A DNA stretch of 34,030 bases, from positions 1 through 34,030 of the forward strand of contig JAGBTH010000038.1 of assembly GCA_017631385.1 (NCBI GenBank), written 5' to 3'. Positions 24,309 to 32,873 of this stretch are shown in pieces (within the stretch, counting starts at the first letter, position 1; the number at the start of each line of letters is the position of its first letter). Made by a program: the position numbers and the translations under genes. Origin of the DNA: Kiritimatiellia bacterium (lineage in GTDB: Bacteria > Verrucomicrobiota > Kiritimatiellia > RFP12 > UBA1067). Below the pieces are notes generated by a model that saw only the letters and a list, made by a program, of their open reading frames with translations, was not told the DNA's origin and ran no database searches.

Positions 24309-25214
24309 ATGAATAGGCGTGAATTTATTCTTAATGCTAGTGCATTTTCGTTAGCATCATGTGTACATGCTCAGAAGGTTGCTTCAACAGATAAAAGGCA
24401 CGATGAGTCGCTCGCTGTTATTGTTTCGGATTGTCATATTTGTGGCGATAAGAAGTGGCATGCGAATGACGAAATGGTTAAAACGTTAAATCAGATTTTA
24501 GCGCTTGATCCTCTACCCGCTAAAATGATTGTCATGGGCGATATCGCCGCGTTAGTTGGTTTAAAGAAGGATTATATAGAGGCTAAGAAGGTTTTCAAGC
24601 CTATAGTTGACGCGGGTATAAAAATCTCTTGGATGATGGGTAATCACGATCGCCGCGATGTATTCGCGGAGGTTTTTCCCGAGTGGGCTAAATCTAGCGA
24701 GGTTGAAGGGAGCATTGTTCATGTAGTTAAAATGCCGTCTGTAGATTTAGTTCTTTTAGATTCGTTGGATCAGCTTAAAAAGAAGAATAATCACGATGGT
24801 AAAGTCAGCGACGCCCAAATTAAATGGCTTGAAAAATTTGGTGCGTCAACTAAGCGACCGTTCTTCGTATGTACTCATCATGATGGCCGCCAAATGAAGA
24901 AGTTCGCCCAAACTGCGATTGGTACTAGTAAGTTGATGCGCGGGTATGTTCATGGCCATCGCCATAGCTGGATGCTCGATGCGCTCCATGATTGGAAGGA
25001 TGGCGGTCGCCTAGTAAGATCTGTAGGTATGCCCAGCGCTGCGCTTTGGGGTGATATCGGCTTTGTGACGCTTAGAGATAAAGGGGATTATGCCGAATTT
25101 AAGATTTATGAGCGCGATTGCTTTTTCCCGTCACCCGACTTTAAACGCGAAGAATCGTGGGATGTACTTCGTAAAGAAAATGATGGGGCTATTGTAAAAG
25201 TTCTTTATAAGTAA
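24309..25214 (+). CDS. Calcineurin-like metallophosphoesterase, predicted Tat-exported lipoprotein
   Basis: A 301-residue protein. The N-terminus MNRREFILNASAFSLASC has a twin-arginine motif (R3-R4) and a lipobox LASC (Cys18), so it is predicted to be exported folded by Tat and lipidated. The catalytic metallophosphoesterase motifs follow: DCH (Asp41, His43), GD (Asp78), GNHD (111-114), the His pair HH (190-191) and GHRH (216-219). Such enzymes hydrolyse phosphomono- or diesters; specificity is unknown. AAGGAGAGG lies 6-8 bases before the ATG. It sits between metH and an alpha-galactosidase gene (7-base gap), suggesting release of phosphate from glycans or nucleotides, which is inference. Confidence 0.9.
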   Translation: MNRREFILNASAFSLASCVHAQKVASTDKRHDESLAVIVSDCHICGDKKWHANDEMVKTLNQILALDPLPAKMIVMGDIAALVGLKKDYIEAKKVFKPIVDAGIKISWMMGNHDRRDVFAEVFPEWAKSSEVEGSIVHVVKMPSVDLVLLDSLDQLKKKNNHDGKVSDAQIKWLEKFGASTKRPFFVCTHHDGRQMKKFAQTAIGTSKLMRGYVHGHRHSWMLDALHDWKDGGRLVRSVGMPSAALWGDIGFVTLRDKGDYAEFKIYERDCFFPSPDFKREESWDVLRKENDGAIVKVLYK

Positions 25215-25221
25215 AATTAAG

Positions 25222-26976
25222 ATGAAACAAATTTCTAGTCTTCTAATTATAATATTTATCGCTCTATTTACGTTTTCTTTAAATGCGGCGACGACGGTAG
25301 CTAAGTGCGCGTCGCATTTAGCTGGCGACGTGAGTGTCTTCACCGATGAGAGTGGAGGGTGGAGCTTTTCACTTAAATCAAATGGTGTAGAGGATAATGT
25401 TGAAGAATTCTCTTTAGTAGCAGAGGCTCCTACTGAATCTACAATACCTAAGTTTACTGTAGAGTTTTATTTAAAGCGCAGTGATTTGCAACATCATTGG
25501 GATCCATCGGCTGAGCGATTTCCCTGTAGTTGGACGGCTCAAGATTCATCATTTAGTACGGGGCTGCCGATAAGAGCTAATTTTGATGATGACGAGAAGA
25601 ATGTTGCGACGTGGGCTATTGCTGACGCTCTAAATATGATAAAGTTCGCAACCAGGATTAATATGGTTGATGAGAATGAGCATAGCGTAAGATTTAGGGC
25701 GGTATTTTTCTCTGAGCCTTCGGCGCCGGCTAAGAGATATGAGACTAAATTAAGGCTCGATATGCGCCGCGTCTTTTGGGCGGACGCGATTAATGATAGT
25801 GTTAAATGGATAGCTGAGGTTTCTACGCGATACCCGGCTTTACCTCCTGAATCTGCGTATTGGCCATTGTACTCGAGCTGGTATGTTTTTCGCTCTAACG
25901 TAACTCAAGATGCGATGGAGCGCGAAATCGAGCGCGCGGCGAAGTTAGGGATGAGAGTTGCGATTCTTGATGACGGGTGGCAGCGTGATCGCGGAGCTTG
26001 GGAGATCAATACTAAAAAGTTCCCCGATATGAAAGGTCATGTTGAGCGTGTTAAAAAGATGGGTGTAAAATATATGCTCTGGTTCGCTCTTCCGCATATT
26101 CGCATGGATAGTCCTGTTTTTGAGAAATTTAAAGATAGACTTCTTTGGGATGGTCCCGACGGGTGGAATGATTATATTTTTGATCCGCGTTATCCTGAAG
26201 TTCGCAAGCACATCGTTAATCGTCTTGTGGAATTAGCGCGAGACTATGGGTTCGATGGTTTTAAGCTTGATTTTATCGACCAGTTCGTAATGCGTAATCC
26301 CGATCCACCTTCTAGGAAAAATTATGTTGGATGTGATACTAAGAGCGTTCCCGAGGCGACTGAAAAACTCTTAAAGGAAATTAGCGAGGCGCTTGAAAAA
26401 GTGCGACCTGGCATGCTTATAGAGTTTCGTCAGCGTTATATCGGGCCTGTAGTTAGGCAGTATGGCAATATGCTTAGAGCGAATGATTGCCCAGGCGATT
26501 ATATGGCCAATCGCTATCGTACGCTCGCATTGAGAGTAATTTCACCAGGGAGCGCGGTTCATTCTGATATGCTACTTTGGCGCAATGATGATAAGGTAAG
26601 CGAAGTTAAGCGTCAGATTTGGAATGTTATATTCTCGGTCGTACAATATTCGGCGTTCTTGAAGGATTTACCCGAAGAACATAAAACTGCTATTCGTGAG
26701 ACCATTAAATTCTCCGAAGAGCATAGAGATACTCTTATTTTCGGGCGTTTAATCCCTCATCATCCTGAGTTAGGCTATCCTTGCGTCGAAGCTGAAAGCG
26801 CTAATAAGCGAATTATAGTAGTTTATCAAAGCGAGTATGTCGCTAAAATCCCCGATGACAATAAGCGTGTCATAATTGTTAATGCTACAATGTCGGATTC
26901 GCTCGTCGTTGAAACTAAGGATGGCTTAAAGCGAATAAAATTAGCTAGCGGCGAGTATACGGAACTCGCGTTATAA
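25222..26976 (+). CDS. Secreted GH36-like alpha-galactosidase
   Basis: A 584-residue protein with a Sec signal peptide (about residues 1-22, ending SLNAA). The N-terminal beta domain is followed by the TIM barrel, which opens with LYSSWYVFRSNVTQDAME and carries DDGWQ, the clan GH-D motif, then GFDGFKLDF with the nucleophile Asp350. The acid/base is probably Asp422 in LRANDCPGD, about 70 residues later, as in GH36. Substrates of this family are alpha-galactosides (raffinose family, galactomannans), though some members have other specificities. The C-terminus is a small beta domain (VIIVNATMSDSLVVETKDG). It follows the phosphoesterase by 7 bases and is the second glycan-active gene in the window. 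Confidence 0.85.
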   Translation: MKQISSLLIIIFIALFTFSLNAATTVAKCASHLAGDVSVFTDESGGWSFSLKSNGVEDNVEEFSLVAEAPTESTIPKFTVEFYLKRSDLQHHWDPSAERFPCSWTAQDSSFSTGLPIRANFDDDEKNVATWAIADALNMIKFATRINMVDENEHSVRFRAVFFSEPSAPAKRYETKLRLDMRRVFWADAINDSVKWIAEVSTRYPALPPESAYWPLYSSWYVFRSNVTQDAMEREIERAAKLGMRVAILDDGWQRDRGAWEINTKKFPDMKGHVERVKKMGVKYMLWFALPHIRMDSPVFEKFKDRLLWDGPDGWNDYIFDPRYPEVRKHIVNRLVELARDYGFDGFKLDFIDQFVMRNPDPPSRKNYVGCDTKSVPEATEKLLKEISEALEKVRPGMLIEFRQRYIGPVVRQYGNMLRANDCPGDYMANRYRTLALRVISPGSAVHSDMLLWRNDDKVSEVKRQIWNVIFSVVQYSAFLKDLPEEHKTAIRETIKFSEEHRDTLIFGRLIPHHPELGYPCVEAESANKRIIVVYQSEYVAKIPDDNKRVIIVNATMSDSLVVETKDGLKRIKLASGEYTELAL

Positions 26977-26992
26977 TTCTACAAAAATATTC

Positions 26993-27022
26993 TTAAATTA
27001 TCACTCATTGATATGGTATAAT
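26993..27022 (+). promoter_or_regulatory. Sigma70-like promoter of cysS
   Basis: TTAAAT (26993-26998, moderate -35), 18-base spacer, TATAAT (27017-27022) preceded by TGG. The predicted transcription start is 27029-27030, at the cysS ATG, again with no Shine-Dalgarno. Confidence 0.55.
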
Positions 27023-27029
27023 AAATGTT

Positions 27030-28406
27030 ATGATGAACGTATATAATTCTCTAACACGTGGCGTTGAAGAACTCAAGCCCATCGCTGATAACGAAATCCG
27101 CCTTTATACTTGCGGACCTACCGTTTATAATTTCGCCCATATTGGTAACTTTCGCGCATACGCGTTCGAAGACATTTTAAGGCGCGTCGTCCAGTTTAAC
27201 GGGATGAAGGTTAAGCACGTCATGAATCTTACCGACGTTGACGATAAGACGATTCGCGGAGCTAACGCAGCTGGGGTGGCGCTGACAGATTATACTAAGA
27301 CTTATAAAGACGCGTTTTTCGCCGATCTTAAAAAGCTTAATATTATACCGGCTGATGTTTATCCGGCAGCTACCGATCATATCCCCGAGATGATAGCTCT
27401 CGTTGAGAGTCTCGTCGAGAAGGGTGTAGCGTATAAGAGCGACGACGGCAGCGTTTACTTTAATGTCCGTAAATTCCCTGGGTATGGTAAGCTCGCTCAT
27501 ATTGACTTTGATAATCAGCGCACGGGTCAGCGTTGCGCAGCTGATGAGTATGATAAGGAGAATGTTGGTGACTTCGCGCTTTGGAAAGCTTGGGAAGAGT
27601 CTGACGGTCCTGTAGGTTGGGATTCTCCTTGGGGGCGCGGTCGTCCAGGTTGGCATATTGAGTGTTCAGCTATGTCGATGAAGTATCTCGGCGAGACGTT
27701 TGATCTTCATACCGGCGGTATTGATAATCTCTTTCCGCATCACGAGAATGAAATCGCTCAGGCCGAAGCCTCGACCGGTAAACCTTTTGTAAATACGTGG
27801 ATGCACTGCGCCCACCTAAAGGTGAACGGCGAGAAGATGTCTAAGTCGGCGGGTAACTTCTTCACCTTGCGCGAACTTCTTGAAAAAGGTTTCACTGGCC
27901 GCGAGATTCGCTATGTTCTCGTTAACGCCCATTATCGCCAAGGTCTTAACTTTGCGTTTTCAGCTCTTGAAGATGCGCGTAAGTCTCTCGAGAGAATTGA
28001 CCGCTGCGTAGATGCGCTCGAAAAGCGTATTGACCCCGCTGCCGAGACGCCTGAGTTCGTAACTAAAGCGCTCGAAGACTTTACGGCCGCAGTTAATGAC
28101 GACCTTAATATTCCGCGCGCATTCGCCGCGCTCTTTGAATTGGTTCGCGAGACGAATGCGTCTAATACGACGGCGAAGGGCGTACTTGACGCGTTTAAGC
28201 GCATGGATGAGGTTTTAGGCATAATCTTTTTCGGTAAGAGCGAGAAGGAGGATGTTCCAGCTGAAGTCGCTTCACTTCTCGAAGAGCGAGCTGCCGCGCG
28301 TGCCGCTAAAAATTGGGCCGAATCAGACCGCTTGCGCGATGCAATCGCAGAGTTAGGATGGGTAGTTAAAGACTCGCGCGAAGGTCAGAGCGTTACGAAG
28401 AAGTAA
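27030..28406 (+). CDS. cysS: Cysteinyl-tRNA synthetase
   Basis: A 458-residue class I synthetase that attaches cysteine to tRNA-Cys. Motifs: TCGPTVYNFAHIGNFR with HIGN at residues 37-40, zinc-site residues Cys28, the Cys in WHIECSAMS and HHENE, and KMSKS at residues 269-273. The C-terminal helical tRNA-binding domain ends RLRDAIAELGWVVKDSREGQ. Length is normal (about 460). Two ATG codons in tandem (27030 and 27033) are possible starts; the first coincides with the predicted transcription start. It is followed by dapB 14 bases later. Confidence 0.97.
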   Translation: MMNVYNSLTRGVEELKPIADNEIRLYTCGPTVYNFAHIGNFRAYAFEDILRRVVQFNGMKVKHVMNLTDVDDKTIRGANAAGVALTDYTKTYKDAFFADLKKLNIIPADVYPAATDHIPEMIALVESLVEKGVAYKSDDGSVYFNVRKFPGYGKLAHIDFDNQRTGQRCAADEYDKENVGDFALWKAWEESDGPVGWDSPWGRGRPGWHIECSAMSMKYLGETFDLHTGGIDNLFPHHENEIAQAEASTGKPFVNTWMHCAHLKVNGEKMSKSAGNFFTLRELLEKGFTGREIRYVLVNAHYRQGLNFAFSALEDARKSLERIDRCVDALEKRIDPAAETPEFVTKALEDFTAAVNDDLNIPRAFAALFELVRETNASNTTAKGVLDAFKRMDEVLGIIFFGKSEKEDVPAEVASLLEERAAARAAKNWAESDRLRDAIAELGWVVKDSREGQSVTKK

Positions 28407-28420
28407 TAAGGGTTCGAGTT

Positions 28421-29149
28421 ATGAAAATTGCAATTGTTGGTGCGGCAGGTCGAATGGGTAAGAAGCTTTGTGAGCTCGCCCAGGGTATGAATCTTGATGT
28501 CGTCTCTAAGGTTGATGTCGCCGAAGGTTATGATTGTGAATGGTGCGCCGAGACTGAAGGCGTAATCGATTTTTCTCATCATAGCTGCCTCGCGGCGAAT
28601 GTAACGAAAGCCGCTAATGAAGGTATCCCCTATGTAATTGGTACGACTGGTGTAACGGCCGAAGAGCAAGTCGCAGTTGATGAAGCCGCGAAGAAGATAC
28701 CGGTAGTCCAAAGCGGTAACTATTCGCTCGGCGTTAATATTCTTCTTGAGCTCGTTGAGAAGACGGCTGCCGCGCTTTCTGAAGAATATGATATCGAAAT
28801 TACCGAAATGCACCATTGCCATAAGAAGGATGCGCCTTCGGGAACAGCTCTTATGCTCGCTAAATCTGCTGCTAAAGGTCGCGGCGTTGAGTTAGCAGAC
28901 AAGGCGATTTATGGTCGCTATGGTGATACAGGTGAGCGTCCTCGCGGCGAAATCGCAGTACATGCGCTTCGTGGTGGCAGCGTAGTCGGCGATCATACGG
29001 TAATGTTCGCGGGAGAGTTAGAGCGCGTTGAGCTTACTCACAAGGCCCAAGATCGCGCTGCATTCGCCGCGGGAGCGCTAAAGGCTCTAAAATGGGCTAA
29101 GGGTAAGAGCGCTAAGATTTATACAATGCGAGACGTGCTTTTTGGATAA
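28421..29149 (+). CDS. dapB: 4-hydroxy-tetrahydrodipicolinate reductase
   Basis: A 242-residue cytoplasmic NAD(P)H-dependent enzyme of the lysine and meso-diaminopimelate pathway. It shows the nucleotide-binding start IAIVGAAGRMGKKL, IDFSHHS, IGTTGV, the SGNYSLGVNILL core and the catalytic MHHCHKKDAPSGTA block (His131, His132 and Lys135), and ends ALKALKWAKG. AAGGG (28408-28412) is 8 bases before the ATG. The gene is probably cotranscribed with cysS and ends just before a strong terminator. DapB products feed cell-wall synthesis, which matches the diaminopimelate-binding Pal. Confidence 0.96.
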   Translation: MKIAIVGAAGRMGKKLCELAQGMNLDVVSKVDVAEGYDCEWCAETEGVIDFSHHSCLAANVTKAANEGIPYVIGTTGVTAEEQVAVDEAAKKIPVVQSGNYSLGVNILLELVEKTAAALSEEYDIEITEMHHCHKKDAPSGTALMLAKSAAKGRGVELADKAIYGRYGDTGERPRGEIAVHALRGGSVVGDHTVMFAGELERVELTHKAQDRAAFAAGALKALKWAKGKSAKIYTMRDVLFG

Positions 29150-29173
29150 TAAGCGTTTTTTTAATAAGAATTT

Positions 29174-29210
29174 TTAAGAGCTTTGGCTAGTTGCTGAAGC
29201 TCTTAATTTT
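29174..29210 (+). terminator. Intrinsic terminator after dapB
   Basis: Perfect 10-bp arms TTAAGAGCTT (29174-29183) and AAGCTCTTAA (29197-29206), extended inward by two wobble and two G-C pairs to a TAGTT loop, followed by TTTT (29207-29210). The stem is only moderately GC-rich, but the stop-plus-T-tract layout fits a Rho-independent terminator for cysS-dapB. Confidence 0.75.
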
Positions 29211-29237
29211 ATAACTCAGTTTCTTATTTTAATCCTA

Positions 29238-29266
29238 TTGACACAATAGCGTTTGTGGTGTATATT
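29238..29266 (+). promoter_or_regulatory. Sigma70-like promoter upstream of topA (P1)
   Basis: TTGACA (29238-29243), 17-base spacer, TATATT (29261-29266): near-consensus. Transcription would begin about 29273, giving a 57-base leader before topA. Confidence 0.65.
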
Positions 29267-29294
29267 TAATAATACTGCTGAAGCGGGTAGTGAT

Positions 29295-29323
29295 ATGACG
29301 CTCGCTAATTCATGGAGTATACT
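29295..29323 (+). promoter_or_regulatory. Second sigma70-like promoter of topA (P2), leaderless
   Basis: ATGACG (29295-29300), 17-base spacer, TATACT (29318-29323). The predicted transcription start is 29330, the A of the topA ATG. A GGAG (29314-29317) lies 12 bases before the ATG, too far for a normal Shine-Dalgarno, and would not be in this transcript. Confidence 0.5.
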
Positions 29324-29329
29324 TAAAAT

Positions 29330-31927
29330 ATGGGTAAAAAATTATTGATAGTAGAATCGCCTGCGAAGGCGAAGACGATAGGTAAATATCTTGGTGGCGA
29401 TTTTGCTGTTAAGAGTTCTGTAGGGCATATCCGCGATTTGCCTACGGAGAATAATGCTATTAAAATTAATGAAGTAGGTGCGGATAAGTGGTCCTTTGTG
29501 CCTACGTATATTGTTTCCAAGGATAAAGAGAAGGTTGTTTCGGATCTTAAGGCAGCTGTTGAGAAATCTGATGAAATCTATCTCGCGAGCGATCCTGACC
29601 GCGAAGGAGAGGCTATAGCATGGCATTTAAAGGAAGTTTTAGCGCCTGTAGCTGGAGATAAACCTTTTAGGCGCGTAACCTACAATGAAATTACTAAGTC
29701 AGCAGTTTTAAAGGCTGTAGCTGAGCCTCGCGATATTGATATGCCGCGTGTTGACGCTCAACAAGCGCGGCGAATTCTCGATCGATTAGTAGGTTATAAG
29801 GTATCTCCGCTTCTTTGGAAGTATATCGCTTGTGCGAATAATAGAACGCTTAGCGCAGGGCGCGTTCAATCGGTAGCGTTAAGACTGCTCGTTGAGCGTC
29901 AGCGTGAAATTGATGCGTTTGTGCCTGAGAAGTACTTTCTTATGGGCGTTGAAGCTAAAAAGCGCGACGAGAAAGGCGAAACATTTATCGCCAAGCTTTC
30001 GCGATTTGATGGCCAAAAGCCTGATATTCGCAATAATCAGACTGCGGATAATATTCTTTTTGATTTAGCGGGCGCAGAACTTGAGGTAGCGGATCTTAAA
30101 AGTCAGCCTAAAAAGCGTCATGCGTTGCCGCCGTTTACGACTTCGACTTTACAGCAGGCCGCTTCGAGCGTGTTGTCAATGTCGCCAGGTAAGGCGATGA
30201 AGCTCGCCCAGTCGCTATACGAAAGCGGTCTTATTACATATATGCGAACCGACTCGGTAAATATTAGTGACCAGGCCCGCGCGGCGGCCAAGGATTTTAT
30301 TATTAGTGAATTTGGTGAAGAATATTATCCTCAAACGCCAAATATCTTTAAGTCTAAGGCTGATGCGCAAGGAGCGCATGAAGCGATTCGTCCGACTGAT
30401 GTATTGCGCACCCCTGCATCTTCAGGCTTAGAGGCTTCGGAATTAAAGCTTTACGATTTAATTTGGCGTAGATTCCTCGCTAGCCAAATGGCTGACGCGA
30501 GAACGACTGTAAAGACAGCTTGTCTCGAAGCGCGTAAGCCCGCTTTGGCTCATTCGTATGTCTTTACCGTGAGCGCGACGGAGATTGATTTTAGTGGCTT
30601 TTTAAAGGTGATGAATCTTTCGCTTAACAAGAAGCGTGGTGACGAGGAAGATGATGATGATAGTGATGAAGTTAAGCATTTACCACCGCTCGTAGTTGGT
30701 GAAAGATTAGATGCTATACGCTATATAGCTGACGAGAAGGAGACTAAGGGACCGTCTCATTATTCGGAGGCTTCTCTTATTAAGGCTCTTGAAGAAAACG
30801 GTGTTGGTCGCCCATCTACGTACGCTCAGACGATTGAAACGCTTAAACTTCGTGAGTATGCTAAAACAGAAAAACGTAAACTTATTCCTCTAGAGCGCGG
30901 CATTTTAGTATGTGATTATTTAACTAAGAAGCTAGATTCGCTTTTCAATGTCGGTTATACGGCTGAAATGGAAGCTGAGCTTGATAAAATCGAGGAGAAT
31001 GGTGAATCGATGGATTCGATGTTAAGCGCATTTTACGCGAAGTTTTTGAAAGAACTCGCTCAATGCGCTGAACCAGCTCCTGATAAGGCGAAGTTTGATG
31101 CTGTATTTACTCTTTTAGATTCTGTGACAAATTGGAAGGAGCCTAAAACTGTTGGCAAGCGCGTGTATGATGACAAGGCGTTTGTAGAAAGCGTTCGTAA
31201 GCAGGCTGCCGAAGGGCGAGCATTATCTGCGCGTCAGTTAGAGTTTCTAGTTAGAATGGCTATGATGTATTCTGATCAGATACCTAACTTTGATACTAGA
31301 TTTAAGGAGTATGGTCTTTGTGCTGGTTCCCAATCCCAAAATGAAAAAGCAGATGAGGCGCTCGTTAAATATTGCTTTGATCTAATGGACAGAATAGGGG
31401 GGATGCTTAAAAACCCATTCCTTAAAAGTTTGCGAGATCAAGTTGATCGTGGAAGGGGTCTTTCGTTAAAACAGTTTTCGGTTCTGGCGCGAGCAGTTGG
31501 TGAGAACGCATCTTCTCTTGAAGATTGTGACGAGATTCGTTCGAAACTCGGTCCATATGTAGCGGGGGGATTTTCGTCTAATGAAAGAGATCCTTCGATT
31601 TTAGGGATTTTAGAGTTGATGAAGGAAGTGACAGAATGGCGAGAGCCATCGAAAAAGGGTAAAAAGGTTTATGACGATAAGAGCTTTGTTGATTCGCTCG
31701 CTGAGCAGTATGAGCGTCGCCGTTCGCTGAGTACAAGACAGATTATGGCGCTTAAGCGAGTAGCTGTCGCGTATAAAGATAAAATTCCTGATTTTGAAGT
31801 CAAAGCTAAGAATCTCGGTATTAGTAATATTCCTTCAAGTCGCGATAAAGACGCCGAAGTTTTAAAGGGTGTAGAAGAATCGTCCAGTGAGCCGAAGCAA
31901 AAAGGCAGGAAAAAGCGTGGCGGTTGA
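29330..31927 (+). CDS. topA: DNA topoisomerase I with tandem C-terminal repeats
   Basis: 865 residues. The type IA core is complete: the Toprim domain (LLIVESPAKAKTIGKYLGG; acidic DPDREGE near residue 85), the SAGRVQSVAL segment near 170, and the catalytic Tyr304 in ITYMRTDS. It relaxes negative supercoils. An acidic insert (KKRGDEEDDDDSDE, about residue 440) interrupts the core. After residue ~585 the usual C4 zinc fingers are missing. In their place are three repeat-like units: about 588-661, 674-743 and 757-832, with the shared pattern VYDDKxFVxS, LSxRQ and YxDxIPxF in units 1 and 3 (unit 2 is degenerate). A basic tail (KQKGRKKRGG) ends the protein. Two promoters lie upstream; the 3' end overlaps the recombinase gene. 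Confidence 0.95.
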   Translation: MGKKLLIVESPAKAKTIGKYLGGDFAVKSSVGHIRDLPTENNAIKINEVGADKWSFVPTYIVSKDKEKVVSDLKAAVEKSDEIYLASDPDREGEAIAWHLKEVLAPVAGDKPFRRVTYNEITKSAVLKAVAEPRDIDMPRVDAQQARRILDRLVGYKVSPLLWKYIACANNRTLSAGRVQSVALRLLVERQREIDAFVPEKYFLMGVEAKKRDEKGETFIAKLSRFDGQKPDIRNNQTADNILFDLAGAELEVADLKSQPKKRHALPPFTTSTLQQAASSVLSMSPGKAMKLAQSLYESGLITYMRTDSVNISDQARAAAKDFIISEFGEEYYPQTPNIFKSKADAQGAHEAIRPTDVLRTPASSGLEASELKLYDLIWRRFLASQMADARTTVKTACLEARKPALAHSYVFTVSATEIDFSGFLKVMNLSLNKKRGDEEDDDDSDEVKHLPPLVVGERLDAIRYIADEKETKGPSHYSEASLIKALEENGVGRPSTYAQTIETLKLREYAKTEKRKLIPLERGILVCDYLTKKLDSLFNVGYTAEMEAELDKIEENGESMDSMLSAFYAKFLKELAQCAEPAPDKAKFDAVFTLLDSVTNWKEPKTVGKRVYDDKAFVESVRKQAAEGRALSARQLEFLVRMAMMYSDQIPNFDTRFKEYGLCAGSQSQNEKADEALVKYCFDLMDRIGGMLKNPFLKSLRDQVDRGRGLSLKQFSVLARAVGENASSLEDCDEIRSKLGPYVAGGFSSNERDPSILGILELMKEVTEWREPSKKGKKVYDDKSFVDSLAEQYERRRSLSTRQIMALKRVAVAYKDKIPDFEVKAKNLGISNIPSSRDKDAEVLKGVEESSSEPKQKGRKKRGG

Positions 31928-32873
31928 TATTTCATTGATTGCGGGAGATGTTTTTTCCGAAAGATTCGCTTCGTATCTTTTAGCGGAGCGAAATGTTTCG
32001 GATCATACGATTCTAGGGTATCTGATAGATGTAAAGCAGTTTGCGGCTTTTATTTGGCCTAAGGTCGCGGAAGGGGCGCGAGCTTGGCAGGATATTACCG
32101 ATTTAGAGGCGCGGCGATTTTTAGCTGATTTAGTTAAAAAAGGAGCTAGCGCAACGACGGTGCGTCGAAAGTTGGCGGCATTAAGGACGTTTTATCGTTT
32201 TCTTCAGCGTGAAGGCGAAATAGTCCAAAATCCGTTCTCGCTGTTAAAAGGACCTAGAAAAGCAAAGACTTTGCCGAAGGTATTATCGGTTAATGATATC
32301 GATATGTTTTTGTCTGCGCCTGTTAGAAAGTTGGCTGAGGGTAAGATTAGTGAGTTTTCGGCATTGCGTGATACGGCAATCTTTGAGTTTTTATATTCAA
32401 CAGGGTGTCGTATAAGTGAGGCAATTAGTATAAAATGGGGGGATATTGATTTTTCGCGCGGCACGCTTATTGTTACAGGAAAGGGCTCTAAAGAAAGATT
32501 AGTGATTCTTGGTTCAAAGGCGCTTGCAGCGCTTTCGAGATTAAGGAATAATCTTTTATCCTCAAAGCCTGAGTTGACGGTAGATGATGCGCATGTATTT
32601 TTAAGTGATAAATTTATTAATGTGTCGGCTCGATTTGTCGAAAGGCGTATGAAAACATATTTGGCAGAGACGGGCTTACCTATTGATTTATCTCCTCATA
32701 AACTTCGCCATAGTTTCGCGACACATCTTTTAGATGCAGGAGCTGACTTACGTAGTGTTCAGGAGATGTTGGGACATGCGTCGCTTTCTACGACTCAGAT
32801 TTATACTCACGTGTCGGTTGAGCGGCTTAAAGATGAATATATAAAAGCGCATCCTCGCTCGGGAGCCTTATAA
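31917..32873 (+). CDS. Xer-type tyrosine recombinase
   Basis: A 318-residue site-specific recombinase. The N-terminal SAM-like core-binding domain (FASYLLAERNVSDHTILGYL) is followed by the catalytic domain with Arg165 (TGCRISEA), Lys189 (TGKGSKER), HKLRH (His261, Arg264), His287 (GHASLS) and the nucleophile Tyr296 (TQIYTHVS). This is the XerC/XerD pattern; the complete residue set and fit of size suggest chromosome dimer resolution at dif rather than a mobile-element integrase. XerC and XerD are hard to separate from sequence alone. I prefer GTG 31917 over GTG 31887 because AGGA (31907-31910) lies 6 bases upstream. It overlaps the topA end and its TAA overlaps the next ATG. Confidence 0.9.
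   Translation: MAVDISLIAGDVFSERFASYLLAERNVSDHTILGYLIDVKQFAAFIWPKVAEGARAWQDITDLEARRFLADLVKKGASATTVRRKLAALRTFYRFLQREGEIVQNPFSLLKGPRKAKTLPKVLSVNDIDMFLSAPVRKLAEGKISEFSALRDTAIFEFLYSTGCRISEAISIKWGDIDFSRGTLIVTGKGSKERLVILGSKALAALSRLRNNLLSSKPELTVDDAHVFLSDKFINVSARFVERRMKTYLAETGLPIDLSPHKLRHSFATHLLDAGADLRSVQEMLGHASLSTTQIYTHVSVERLKDEYIKAHPRSGAL

Noticed and set aside
27177-27656. Antisense 159-residue ORF within cysS
   Set aside because: It covers the conserved catalytic region of cysteinyl-tRNA synthetase; it has no promoter or ribosome-binding site and its reading frame follows from the codon pattern.
31917-32873. Possible mobile-element or phage integrase
   Set aside because: The product has the full Xer catalytic set and is embedded in a housekeeping unit. 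No attachment-site repeats or cargo genes flank it.
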